Of a stretch of 64,000 nucleotides of DNA, positions 25,160-34,785 are shown piece by piece. The stretch spans positions 558,001 to 622,000 of the forward strand of contig NZ_RIZG01000001.1 of the NCBI RefSeq assembly GCF_003721245.1. Direction: 5' to 3'. Each line of letters begins with the position of its first letter. Within the stretch, counting starts at the first letter, position 1. Below the pieces are notes generated by a model. The model saw only the letters and a list, made by a program, of their open reading frames with translations, was not told where the DNA came from and searched no databases. The position numbers and the translations under genes are program-made. Source of the DNA: Marinomonas hwangdonensis. GTDB lineage: Bacteria > Pseudomonadota > Gammaproteobacteria > Pseudomonadales > Marinomonadaceae.

Positions 25160-26191
25160 ATGTTAACACTGAAAAAAAATCTTCTTTGGGTCGCTTGCGG
25201 TGCCTCCATGTTGGCGTCTAGTTTTGTGGGAGCCGCCACGACCTTGCATGTGGCGACTTGGTTGCCGCCAACCAGCGCGCAAAATGCCGTTGTTTGGCCT
25301 ACATGGAAAAAGTGGGTTGAAGAAGCCACCGAAGGGCGAGTGGAAGTGGTCATTGAAAACTACACGGGCGACCCTAAGTCTATTTTTGATGCGGTTGAAG
25401 ATGGCGTTTTTGATGTTGGCTTTAGTGTTAACTCTTATTTGCCAGGTCGATTCAAGTTGGCCAGTGTCGCAGAAATTCCTGGTGAGATTTCAGATGCTGA
25501 AGTGGGTTCTGTTGCTCTATGGAATACCTATGAAGAATATTTCACAGCCGATCAAGAATTTATGGGATTGCATTTGCTTGGGATGTTTGTGCATGGCCCT
25601 GGTCAGCTTTACACCAACTTTGATGTCAATTCGCTTGAAGATTTAAAAGGCAAAAAAATGCGCCTTGGTGGAGGTCTGGTGAATACCCTTGCTGAGCGGT
25701 TAGAAGTCACGCCTATTTCGGCCCCTGCACCTAAGTCTTATGAGCTGTTACAACAAGGCGTAGTCGATGGGACGTTTTTACCCGCTGATCAGCAAAAAAC
25801 GCTGCGTTTGAGTGAGGTAACAAAGAACCTGATTCTTTTCCCGAAAGGCCTTTACACCACAGCGTTCAGCATAGTGATGAACGAAGATACCTTTGCTGAT
25901 TTAAGCAAAAAAGACCGTGAGGCCATCATGAGCGTGTCTGGTGAAAAATTGTCTAGGTTGGCGGGTGCTGCATGGGGTAGTGCGGATGACGAAGGCATTG
26001 CAGAAGCAAAAGCGAACGGCGTTAATGTAGTATTTTTGTTTGAAGAAGATGCGTTAGTAAAAGAAATGCGAGCAATTTCAAAGGGCATCGATCAATCTTG
26101 GATTGATTCTGTAGCGGATCGAAAAGTGGATGCTAAATCGGCATTAGCGTTTTTTAGACAAAATGTCGATGCGTTAAGCGCGAATAAATAA
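25160..26191 (+). CDS. TRAP transporter solute-binding protein (DctP type)
   Basis: Periplasmic binding protein that delivers the substrate to the TRAP permease, 343 residues. A signal peptide of ~25 residues (lysine start, hydrophobic core, SFVGA before ATTLHVATW) is clear. The DctP fold is recognised by NYTGDPKSIFDAVEDGVFDVGFS, LKGKKMRLGGG and YELLQQGVVDGTFLP. The conserved Arg that usually pairs with a substrate carboxylate is likely in KKMRLGG. The ligand is probably an organic acid. GAGGAA precedes the ATG. Unlike many TRAP operons, the binding-protein gene is last. Confidence 0.9.
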   Translation: MLTLKKNLLWVACGASMLASSFVGAATTLHVATWLPPTSAQNAVVWPTWKKWVEEATEGRVEVVIENYTGDPKSIFDAVEDGVFDVGFSVNSYLPGRFKLASVAEIPGEISDAEVGSVALWNTYEEYFTADQEFMGLHLLGMFVHGPGQLYTNFDVNSLEDLKGKKMRLGGGLVNTLAERLEVTPISAPAPKSYELLQQGVVDGTFLPADQQKTLRLSEVTKNLILFPKGLYTTAFSIVMNEDTFADLSKKDREAIMSVSGEKLSRLAGAAWGSADDEGIAEAKANGVNVVFLFEEDALVKEMRAISKGIDQSWIDSVADRKVDAKSALAFFRQNVDALSANK

Positions 26192-26228
26192 CGCCTTGTT
26201 GCTCCATTATTAGTTGTAATGCGGAAAT

Positions 26229-26286
26229 AAAAAAGACAGAAACAGTGGCCTCTTTGCTAAGTAACCATCTGTTCCTGTCTTTTTTT
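26229..26286. terminator. Bidirectional terminator after TRAP operon
   Basis: AAAAAAGACAGAAACAG (from 26229) pairs with CTGTTCCTGTCTTTTTT (to 26285) with one mismatch, giving A and T runs on both sides. It ends the TRAP operon and, on the other strand, the convergent purine permease gene. Confidence 0.8.
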
Positions 26287-26331
26287 GTGCCTATTTGAAC
26301 CTTTCTGAACCTGCTTCTTTAACGGGACGTG

Positions 26332-27624
26332 TTAAACGAAAATAAAGAATTTCGCAATAAACAGCGCCGCCAAGACATAAACAGCGACGCTGACCGTTTT
26401 ACCTTGACCAGAAAAAAGTTTAATCGCGGCATAACTGATAAACGCCAAGGCAATGCCATCTGCGATAGAAAACGTAAGTGGCATGGTGAAAGCCGCAATC
26501 AACACAGGCGCTGCTTCTGTGATGTCATCCCAATCCACATGAGACAAGCTGCCCGCCATTAGAACGGCAACGTACATTAATGCGCCTGCCGTTGCGTAAG
26601 CCGGGATAGAACCTGCTAATGGGGCAAAAAATAAGCTAAGTAAAAACAGCAAAGCAACCACAACAGCCGTAAGGCCCGTTCTGCCACCCGCGGCCACACC
26701 AGCCGCACTTTCAATGTAGCTGGTTGTCGACGATGTACCTAAACCAGCACCAACAACGGTGGCCGTAGAATCAGCAAGTAAGGCTTTTTTAATACGTGGC
26801 AATTTACCGTCTTTATCGAGTAGCTTGCCACGTTGGCCTACACCGACTAGGGTGCCGGCCGTATCAAACAAGTCAACAAAGAGGAAAGCAAAAATAACGC
26901 TTATCATGCTGATTTGAAATGCGCCTTCAATGTCCATCGCCATAAAAGTAGGCGCTAGAGAAGGTGGTGCCGATACCAAGCCACCAAACTCATTTTGTCC
27001 AAAAACCATAGAAAGAACGGTGATCAGCAGTATGCCTATCATGACGGCACCCGTTACTTTCAAGTACGCAAGGGCACAAATCACAAAGAAACCAAGCAAA
27101 CCATAAATAGCCGAAGGTGCAGAAAGGTCGCCCAGTGATACTAGGGTAGCGGGATTCGTTACAATGATACCGGCATTTTTCAAGGCGATCATTGCCAAAA
27201 AGAGACCAATACCCGCTGCGATCCCCAGTTTCAGAGAGGACGGAATGGCATTAATGACCCATTCACGTATTTTAAAAATGCTGATGAAAATAAAGATAAT
27301 ACCAGAAAGGAAAACAGCCCCTAAAGCCTGCTCCCATGTATAGCCCATGCCTAAAACCACGCCATAGGTGAAAAAGGCGTTCAATCCCATCCCTGGGGCC
27401 ATAGCAATAGGGTAATTGGCGTATAAGCCCATTATTAAACAGCCAATTGCAGCGGCTAAACAGGTTGCCACAAACACCGCACCCTGATCCATACCCGCTT
27501 GTGCCAGCATAGATGGGTTAACAAAGATGATGTAAGCCATAGTAAGGAAGGTAGTGACGCCACCAACGACTTCATTACGTACCGTCGTATTGTGTGCTTT
27601 AAGTTGAAAAAAGCGTTCGAGCAT
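26332..27624 (-). CDS. Purine (adenine/guanine/hypoxanthine) permease, AzgA-like
   Basis: Inner-membrane proton-coupled permease of the NCS2/AzgA-like group, 430 residues with 12-14 membrane helices. It begins LERFFQLKAHNTTVRNEVVGGVTTFLTMAYIIFVNP, a signature start for this group, and carries PGMGLNAFF, FLFVDLFDTAGTLVGV, GTSSTTSYIESAAGVAAGGRTGLTAV and the C-terminal FTMPLTFSIADGIALAFI. Homologues import hypoxanthine, guanine or adenine, and the exact specificity is not readable here. A region of possible RNA structure lies upstream (27704-27754). Confidence 0.92.
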   Translation of the reverse strand: MLERFFQLKAHNTTVRNEVVGGVTTFLTMAYIIFVNPSMLAQAGMDQGAVFVATCLAAAIGCLIMGLYANYPIAMAPGMGLNAFFTYGVVLGMGYTWEQALGAVFLSGIIFIFISIFKIREWVINAIPSSLKLGIAAGIGLFLAMIALKNAGIIVTNPATLVSLGDLSAPSAIYGLLGFFVICALAYLKVTGAVMIGILLITVLSMVFGQNEFGGLVSAPPSLAPTFMAMDIEGAFQISMISVIFAFLFVDLFDTAGTLVGVGQRGKLLDKDGKLPRIKKALLADSTATVVGAGLGTSSTTSYIESAAGVAAGGRTGLTAVVVALLFLLSLFFAPLAGSIPAYATAGALMYVAVLMAGSLSHVDWDDITEAAPVLIAAFTMPLTFSIADGIALAFISYAAIKLFSGQGKTVSVAVYVLAALFIAKFFIFV

Positions 27625-27703
27625 AGGGTAACCTTTAAAGTGGTGAGGGGATAAACTGCTTGTTTTGTGGTTTCATCAAGGGAATGAAAGAACACAATAA
27701 TAA

Positions 27704-27754
27704 GCACCGAAATTATTTAATTACTGATCATTTGGTCAGGAGCAAGTTCGGTGC
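27704..27754. other. Inverted repeat upstream of purine permease
   Basis: GCACCGAA (27704-27711) and TTCGGTGC (27747-27754) are perfect inverted arms that enclose a smaller stem CTGATC/GGTCAG (27724-27739). Together they make a two-storey fold about 80-130 bases before the permease start. It does not match the purine riboswitch core. It may be a leader structure, part of the terminator of the upstream gene, or an operator. Confidence 0.45.
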
Positions 27755-27824
27755 CAATTATAAAAAATTCGTGGTGTTTTGGGGAGAGAAAATGCAAAAA
27801 AACCGTACTAAAAGCGTATTTTCT

Positions 27825-28688
27825 TTACATTTTAGTGATTTTGTAGCCACGATCTCTGAGCATAACCAATAAACCATCTTCCCCAGCTAGGTGCATTGCA
27901 CCAATCATGACCATTTCTACGTCGTTTGTGCTTAACATGTGTTCAATTTGGGGCATCCAATGTGCATTACGATCCGCTAGCAGTGACTGATACACGTCGG
28001 GAAACTCTTCTTTGAAATGGCCTAATTCCAGCTCAGCAAGGGCTTCCATGTCACCAGTGCGCCAACTTCTTTTTAGGCCCTTCATGGTATAAGGCATGTT
28101 TTTTATGTCTGATAAAGCGTAGTTAATTATCGCGTTACTGTCCTGTTGATTGATGGCGTCCAGCATGGCCACTTGTTCTTCAGGCGCCTCAAGCCAACCA
28201 ATCGGTTTATTCTCTTGCAATGCGAGGCGCGCATAAAATTGGTCGACCCCTTCACTGGTAAAACCTAAATGCTTGAGTTCAATCATGCTCAGTGACATGG
28301 CGAGGGCACTGGGCTTGAGATTTTCGACGGCCATCATGGGGACTTGTCTAGCGGCTAAATACACAGACAGCGCGTGATACGTGTCTGTATTGATGACTTG
28401 ATCAATGGTGGTGCCATCGTTGTAGGAGAGTTGTGTTTGCATATAACGGTGAAACTTGGGCGTGCTGATCGTCGCCATATTGGTCTCAAACACGATTTTA
28501 TCCGCGGCTTGATAAGCATCGTTGTAGGCACTGGGTAAGGGGTAATCTTGTGGGGTTAATAAATGTATGGTGCCACCGATATACAATGAACTGATGTCAG
28601 AACTGACCTTCCAAACAGACGCACCATGGGCCTGAAAAGCGGTGAAGAGTGCCAGTAATGATAAGCCACATTTTTTAATCAACGTCAT
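27825..28688 (-). CDS. TraB/GumN family protein
   Basis: Exported protein of the TraB/GumN family, 287 residues, distantly related to Tiki-type metalloproteases. A signal peptide of ~23 residues ends at AHGA before SVWKVSSD. The family pattern of two GxxH/ExxH-like sites is visible as YIGGTIHLL near residue 37 and MIGAMHLAGEDGLL near 265. The biological role of bacterial members is not established. GGAG precedes the ATG. It is a single gene with no obvious partner. Confidence 0.85.
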   Translation of the reverse strand: MTLIKKCGLSLLALFTAFQAHGASVWKVSSDISSLYIGGTIHLLTPQDYPLPSAYNDAYQAADKIVFETNMATISTPKFHRYMQTQLSYNDGTTIDQVINTDTYHALSVYLAARQVPMMAVENLKPSALAMSLSMIELKHLGFTSEGVDQFYARLALQENKPIGWLEAPEEQVAMLDAINQQDSNAIINYALSDIKNMPYTMKGLKRSWRTGDMEALAELELGHFKEEFPDVYQSLLADRNAHWMPQIEHMLSTNDVEMVMIGAMHLAGEDGLLVMLRDRGYKITKM

Positions 28689-28901
28689 CTATTTCTCCGA
28701 TGTGATGGGGTACGTCCGTATTCGCACTTTAAAAACTGACACGCAGTGTACGTGTTTACGCAATGAAAAGTCGTCAATTTATGTGGTTTTTTTGTGCATA
28801 TTCATCCTATCTGTTCGGGGCAAAGCAAAGTCATCCTGTTCGGATGTTGAACGGTGGTATCATGGTGCTTTGTCAGCCATCTTGAAACTGAGTAAAAATA
28901 A

Positions 28902-29426
28902 ATGAAACAAGAACAGGTAGTGATTGGTTTAACAAATCCTAAAAGCATAACCAACGTTGGCGCAGTAATGCGCGCGGCAGGGTGTTTTAAGGTTGATCAA
29001 GTTTGGTACTCAGGTGAGCGTTACGATCGAGCATCAAAGATGACTACGGATACCAAACAAGCGCGTTCCTACATTCCCTTGGTTAATATCCACGCGTTAA
29101 ACCAGCCAAGCTTCATTGATGCGGTGGAGGAAGATGTCAAGATTGTTTGTGTTGATCTGATTCCGGGGGCGACTCCTCTGCCTGCCTTTGAGCATCCTTC
29201 TAAGGCCTTGTATATTTTCGGACCGGAAGACGGCACCATAGACCAAAAAACCGTAGATAGGGCAGATTTTGTGGTATTTATCCCAACCGTGGGGTGTTTG
29301 AATTTAGCTGCTTCAGTCAATGTTTTACTGTATGACCGCTTGGCAAAATCGTCTGCCGCGAATGCTGGCGATGCGCTTATTTTGGCGAGCAAAGACGTGA
29401 ATAACAACGTTATTGTGCGTCGCTAA
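28902..29426 (+). CDS. TrmH/SpoU-family RNA methyltransferase
   Basis: SAM-dependent 2'-O-ribose methyltransferase of the knotted SPOUT superfamily, 174 residues. The three family motifs are present: NPKSITNVGAVMRAAGCF (motif 1, ~12-29), YIFGPEDGTID (motif 2, ~103-113) and VGCLNLAASVNVLLYDRL (motif 3, ~128-145). It lacks the N-terminal substrate-binding domain of RlmB, so the target (tRNA or rRNA) cannot be named. The start has only a weak ribosome binding site. Confidence 0.88.
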   Translation: MKQEQVVIGLTNPKSITNVGAVMRAAGCFKVDQVWYSGERYDRASKMTTDTKQARSYIPLVNIHALNQPSFIDAVEEDVKIVCVDLIPGATPLPAFEHPSKALYIFGPEDGTIDQKTVDRADFVVFIPTVGCLNLAASVNVLLYDRLAKSSAANAGDALILASKDVNNNVIVRR

Positions 29427-29498
29427 TTTTGGGCTGATTTACTGTTCAATAGTGGGTGTTAAACATTACACAAGGTTAATAACATAAGGGCAGTATTG

Positions 29499-30530
<1,032 letters not shown>

Positions 30531-30658
30531 GTTAGAAAAAGGCGCTAACAGTACCCATGGATAATCTTGTAATAGCGCTGAAGTATTTTGTTACTAATCT
30601 TGGCCCCTTTTGTTATTGAGAGAATGGCGCTGATAGACGACTCTTTCTATTATCGAAT

Positions 30659-30674
30659 GGTTCTGTTCAGAACC
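30659..30674. promoter_or_regulatory. Perfect 16-bp palindrome before acyl-CoA dehydrogenase gene
   Basis: GGTTCTGTTCAGAACC is GGTTCTG, a TT spacer, then its exact inverse, about 33 bases before the start codon. Its placement suits a repressor operator, possibly of a TetR-type fatty-acid regulator. It does not match FadR or PsrA consensus sites closely. Confidence 0.5.
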
Positions 30675-30706
30675 CATGAAACAAAAACAAAAAGAGGTCA
30701 CAAGTC

Positions 30707-32512
30707 ATGCCAGAATATAAAGCGCCCTTACGCGATATTAAGTTTGTCACTGAGGAAGTACTGGATTTCCATGGACATTACGCCAAATTGCCTGGTGCGG
30801 AAGAAGCGACACCCGATATGGTGTCGGCTATTTTGGAAGAAGGTGCTAAATTTGCGGAGCGTGTTTTGTCTCCTCTCAACCGTGTCGGTGACGAGCAAGG
30901 TTGTACCTTTAAAGACGGTGTGGTCACAACGCCAGAAGGCTTCAAAGAAGCTTACCAGCAATATGTTGAAGGCGGTTGGCCATCTTTGTCTCACCCAGCT
31001 GAAGTCGGCGGACAGGGCCTGCCAGACTCTTTGGGTATGATGGTTACGGAAATGATCGCAACGTCAAACTGGTCTTGGGGCATGTACCCAGGTCTTAGCC
31101 ATGGTGCGATGAATACTATTGAATTGCATGGTACTGATGAGCAGAAGCAAACTTACCTTACTAAGTTAGTGTCCGGTGAATGGACTGGCACCATGTGTCT
31201 GACTGAGCCACATTGTGGTACCGATCTTGGTATGTTGAAAACCAAAGCGGAGCCGCAAGCCGATGGCAGTTACGCTATCACAGGGACCAAAATCTTCATC
31301 TCTGCTGGCGAGCACGACATGGCGGGCAACATAGTTCACATTGTGCTAGCACGTTTACCAGATGCGCCAGCGGGCACCAAAGGTATTTCATTGTTTATCG
31401 TGCCTAAATTTAATGCTGATGAAAACGGTGAGATCGGCACAAGAAATACTCTGTCTTGTGGTTCGATTGAGCACAAGATGGGTATCCATGGTAACGCGAC
31501 TTGCGTGATGAACTTTGATGGCGCCAAAGGCTACTTGATTGGCGAACCAAACCGTGGTTTGAATTGTATGTTCGTGTTTATGAACACGGCGCGCCTTGGT
31601 ACGGCACTGCAAGGTTTGGCACACGCTGAGTGGGGCCTACAGAATTCCGTTGCTTATGCGAAAGATCGTTTGCAAATGCGTGCCTTGTCTGGGGCTAAAT
31701 CACCTGAAAAAGCAGCGGATGCCATTATTGTGCACCCAGATGTTCGTCGTATGCTGCTGACGCAAAAAGCCTTCGCAGAAGGCGGTCGTGCCTTTATTCA
31801 TTACTGCTCTATGTTAGTGGACATTACTAAAAAAGGGTCGGTGGAAGAGAAAGCAGAAGCCGACGAACTGATGTCTTTGTTAACGCCTATTGCGAAAGCA
31901 TTCTTAACGGAAACCGGTTTTGAAGCGGCAAACCAAGGCTTACAAGTGTTTGGTGGTCACGGTTACATCGCTGAGTGGGGTATGGAGCAAAACGTACGTG
32001 ATTGCCGTATTGCCACCATTTACGAAGGCACCACTGGTATTCAAGCGTTAGACCTTTTGGGACGTAAAGTCTTGATGACGCAAGGGGCGACATTGCGTCG
32101 ATTCACTAAAATCATCCACAAATTCTGTAAGGAAAATAAAGGAGATAAACGCCTGAAGTCGTACATTTCTGTTCTTGATAAATTGAACAGCGAGTGGGGT
32201 GATGTCACGCTGAAGATTGGCATGAAAGCCATGCGTAACAAAGAAGAAGTGGGCGCGGCGTCTGTCGATTATTTGATGTTCTCTGGTTATGTTGTGTTGG
32301 CCTACTTCTGGGCGCGCATGGCGGTCACGGCTCAAACCAAGTTAGACCAAGGTACAGATGAAGAAGGTTTCTACAAAGCCAAATTGCAAACCGCGACTTT
32401 CTATTACGAGCGCCTATTGCCTCGTACGAAAGCGCACGTAGACGCTATGTTGTCTGGTGCTGATAACTTATTGGCGATGGATGAAGAGAACTTTCTGTTT
32501 TTGAATGCGTAA
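30707..32512 (+). CDS. Acyl-CoA dehydrogenase with extra C-terminal domain
   Basis: FAD enzyme introducing the 2,3 double bond of acyl-CoA in beta-oxidation, 601 residues; longer than the classical ~380 because of an added C-terminal domain, as in Pseudomonas FadE-type proteins. Visible parts: N-terminal helical domain, middle domain LTEPHCGTDLGMLKT, KIFISAGEH, HKMGIHGNATC, and the catalytic Glu in RIATIYEGTTGIQALDLLGRK (~residue 440). Electrons should go to EtfAB, encoded 4 kb downstream. GAGG precedes the ATG. A 16-bp palindrome lies just upstream. Confidence 0.92.
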   Translation: MPEYKAPLRDIKFVTEEVLDFHGHYAKLPGAEEATPDMVSAILEEGAKFAERVLSPLNRVGDEQGCTFKDGVVTTPEGFKEAYQQYVEGGWPSLSHPAEVGGQGLPDSLGMMVTEMIATSNWSWGMYPGLSHGAMNTIELHGTDEQKQTYLTKLVSGEWTGTMCLTEPHCGTDLGMLKTKAEPQADGSYAITGTKIFISAGEHDMAGNIVHIVLARLPDAPAGTKGISLFIVPKFNADENGEIGTRNTLSCGSIEHKMGIHGNATCVMNFDGAKGYLIGEPNRGLNCMFVFMNTARLGTALQGLAHAEWGLQNSVAYAKDRLQMRALSGAKSPEKAADAIIVHPDVRRMLLTQKAFAEGGRAFIHYCSMLVDITKKGSVEEKAEADELMSLLTPIAKAFLTETGFEAANQGLQVFGGHGYIAEWGMEQNVRDCRIATIYEGTTGIQALDLLGRKVLMTQGATLRRFTKIIHKFCKENKGDKRLKSYISVLDKLNSEWGDVTLKIGMKAMRNKEEVGAASVDYLMFSGYVVLAYFWARMAVTAQTKLDQGTDEEGFYKAKLQTATFYYERLLPRTKAHVDAMLSGADNLLAMDEENFLFLNA

Positions 32513-32530
32513 TATTGACTTGCTGAATGC

Positions 32531-32560
32531 GCTAACCTGCTTCGAAAAAAGCAGGTTAGC
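32531..32560. other. Perfect 12-bp hairpin without T tract
   Basis: GCTAACCTGCTT (32531-32542) pairs exactly with AAGCAGGTTAGC (32549-32560) around a 6-base loop. No T run follows on the plus strand. It could be a messenger-stabilising or processing hairpin between the dehydrogenase and the SCP2 gene. Confidence 0.5.
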
Positions 32561-32622
32561 TGTCAGTAAATTCAAAGAACAGTCACCGTTTATTGTATAG
32601 ATTAGATGAAAGAGGTCATTTT

Positions 32623-32937
32623 ATGAGTGAAGCAAAAGCAGTATTTGAGTCAATGTTAGCCCGTTTTGATGCGGATGAAGCCGATGATATGGAAGCGGTA
32701 TTTCAGTTCGACCTAGATGACGATAGCAACTATCACCTGAGCATCAATGAAGGTAAGTGCGCTATGGCAGAAGGGGAGCACGATGACCCAACCGTAACGC
32801 TAAGCATGGACCTAGACACCCTGAAAGACGTAATGAGTGGTGAACTAGATGGCATGGCTGCTTTCATGCAGGGCAAAATCCGTGCCGATGGCGACATCAT
32901 GCTGGCCACTAAGCTTACCCAAATTTTCCCGCAATAA
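32623..32937 (+). CDS. SCP2 sterol-carrier-domain protein
   Basis: Small soluble lipid-binding protein of 104 residues, a single SCP2 domain. The fold is recognised by the pattern VFQFDLDDDSNYHLSINEGKC, GEHDDPTVTLSMDLDTLKDVMSGELDGMAAFMQGKI and ADGDIMLATKLTQIF. Such proteins bind fatty acids or acyl-CoA. Position between an acyl-CoA dehydrogenase and fadD suggests it carries or buffers acyl substrates for beta-oxidation. I chose the ATG at 32623, preceded by GAGG; the open frame extends ten codons upstream without a better start. Confidence 0.9.
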   Translation: MSEAKAVFESMLARFDADEADDMEAVFQFDLDDDSNYHLSINEGKCAMAEGEHDDPTVTLSMDLDTLKDVMSGELDGMAAFMQGKIRADGDIMLATKLTQIFPQ

Positions 32938-32963
32938 GTTTGAGTCTCTGACTGAAAGCAACC

Positions 32964-32998
32964 AAGCTCAATGGCATGAAACGCTATTGGGCTTTTGC
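32964..32998 (+). terminator. Weak terminator between SCP2 gene and fadD
   Basis: AAGCTCAATGGC (32964-32975) pairs, with two wobble pairs, with GCTATTGGGCTT (32983-32994), followed by TT and G. The short T stretch suggests partial termination. Confidence 0.4.
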
Positions 32999-33042
32999 GT
33001 CTGCTTATTTCTCTCCAATAAAAAAAACAAACGGAGCTTTTT

Positions 33043-34740
33043 ATGACTACCGATACGACACAATACAGCGGCTCAATGCTGGGGCAAACGCCAGGTACTT
33101 ATTTGCCTGTGTCCCTTAATCCTCACGGTTACCAATCTCTTACCGACATCTTGGCGGTCGCTGTTAAGAAATACGCCGATCGTCCTGCTTTTACCAGTGT
33201 GGGTCGGACCATTACCTATAAAGAGCTCAACGACAAGTCTGATCAGTTTGCGGCTTATTTGCAGAATGAAACGGATCTGATACCAGGCGATCGAATCGCC
33301 ATTCAACTTCCTAATGTTATTCAATATCCTGTTGTGTTATTCGGCGCTATGAAAGCCGGTATGGTTGTTGTTAACACCAATCCTCTTTACACACCAAAAG
33401 AACTTGAGCATCAGTTTAACGATGCGGGAGTCAAAGCCTTGGTGGTGTTTGCCAACATGGCGCACAACGTTGAAAAAATTCTTAAAAAGACCGCGATCAA
33501 GCAGGTCATCATCACTGAAATAGCGGATTTTCATTCACCAGTAAAACGCCTGTTGGTCAATTCAGTGGTCAAATACGTCAAGAAAATGGTCGAGCCTTAC
33601 CATATTCCAAGTGCCTTAACATTGAACGACGCCCTAGCTAAAGGGATAGGTAAAGCCATTGTTCCCGTTGAGAAGCGACCTGAAGACATTGCCGTGCTGC
33701 AATACACAGGAGGCACAACAGGGGTAGCAAAAGGCGCTATGTTGACGCATGCCAACTTAATTTCGAACATGTATCAGCTAAGCTCTCGATTGGAATCCAT
33801 CATCGCCAACGACAAGGAGGTCTATATTGCTCCCTTGCCTTTGTACCATATTTACGCCTTCTTGATTCACGGCTTAACACTGCTTGAACGCGGCGCTCAC
33901 AGTGTATTGATTCCAAATCCAAGGGACCTCCCAGGTTTTGTAAAAGAACTGAAAAAATGGCCTTTCACAGGGTTTGTTGGTTTAAATACGTTGTTTGTCG
34001 GATTGTGTAATAACGCCGATTTCAAAACGCTGAATTTTTCCCATTTAAAATTGACTTGCTCCGGCGGCATGCCGCTAACGCATGCGGCAGCAGACGAATG
34101 GAAAAAGGTCACGGGTTGCCAAATCGTGGAAGGGTACGGTTTAACAGAAACATCTCCTGTGGTGTCGTTTAACCCAATAGGCAAAGAGCGAATTGGTACT
34201 ATTGGTTTGCCCGTGTCTGAAACGGACATCAAAATTCAAGGATTGAACGGTGAAGCATTGCCGCAGGGCGAATCAGGTATGCTGTGCGTGCGTGGTCCGC
34301 AAGTCATGAAGGGGTACTGGAAGCGAGAAGCAGCCACCCGTGAGGTGATGACAGAAGATGGCTTCTTGATCACCGGAGACATTGCCATGATCCATCCTGA
34401 TGGGTATTTGCAAATTGTTGATCGCGCCAAAGACATGATCATAGTATCGGGCTTTAATGTGTATCCAACAGAGGTAGAAGACTGCCTGTCTTCACACCCT
34501 GCCATTTTGGAATCGGCTGCCATTGGTGTGCCAGATGAAAAAGCGGGTGAAGCAGTAAAAGCCTTTGTGGTGCTAAAAGCCAATGCCCAAAAACCGGATG
34601 TCAGTGAGCTAAGGGCTTTCTGTAAAGAAAATTTGGCGGCTTACAAGGTACCAAAATACTTTGAACTGAGAATGGAGTTGCCCAAAACGAACGTAGGTAA
34701 GGTGCTACGTCGTGCGTTGCGCGAAGAAGAGCAAGCTTAG
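33043..34740 (+). CDS. fadD: Long-chain fatty acid-CoA ligase FadD
   Basis: AMP-forming ligase that activates fatty acids to acyl-CoA at the inner membrane, 565 residues. The AMP-binding loop is LQYTGGTTGVAKGAMLTH (~residues 222-239), the fatty-acyl-ligase signature follows (DGFLITGDIAMIHPDGYLQIVDRAKDMIIVSG region, ~446-480), and the catalytic Lys is in PKTNVGKVLRRALR near the C-terminus. ACGGAG precedes the ATG. It lies in a cluster with acyl-CoA dehydrogenase, SCP2, enoyl-CoA hydratase, etfBA and fadBA. Confidence 0.92.
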   Translation: MTTDTTQYSGSMLGQTPGTYLPVSLNPHGYQSLTDILAVAVKKYADRPAFTSVGRTITYKELNDKSDQFAAYLQNETDLIPGDRIAIQLPNVIQYPVVLFGAMKAGMVVVNTNPLYTPKELEHQFNDAGVKALVVFANMAHNVEKILKKTAIKQVIITEIADFHSPVKRLLVNSVVKYVKKMVEPYHIPSALTLNDALAKGIGKAIVPVEKRPEDIAVLQYTGGTTGVAKGAMLTHANLISNMYQLSSRLESIIANDKEVYIAPLPLYHIYAFLIHGLTLLERGAHSVLIPNPRDLPGFVKELKKWPFTGFVGLNTLFVGLCNNADFKTLNFSHLKLTCSGGMPLTHAAADEWKKVTGCQIVEGYGLTETSPVVSFNPIGKERIGTIGLPVSETDIKIQGLNGEALPQGESGMLCVRGPQVMKGYWKREAATREVMTEDGFLITGDIAMIHPDGYLQIVDRAKDMIIVSGFNVYPTEVEDCLSSHPAILESAAIGVPDEKAGEAVKAFVVLKANAQKPDVSELRAFCKENLAAYKVPKYFELRMELPKTNVGKVLRRALREEEQA

Positions 34741-34785
34741 TTTCCATGTTTCGAATAGGGTTACTTTAGTCACAGGAGAAAGAGG

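Noticed and set aside
27660-27872. 70-residue plus-strand open frame between the purine permease and TraB genes
   Set aside because: It is low in complexity, rich in Lys and Asn, runs into the opposite-strand TraB gene and has no recognisable features.
28642-28905. 87-residue plus-strand open frame before the RNA methyltransferase
   Set aside because: It overlaps the signal-peptide region of the minus-strand TraB/GumN gene and has no family resemblance.
30588-31040. 150-residue plus-strand open frame over the acyl-CoA dehydrogenase start
   Set aside because: It is in a shifted frame over a well-supported gene with conserved motifs and has no ribosome binding site.
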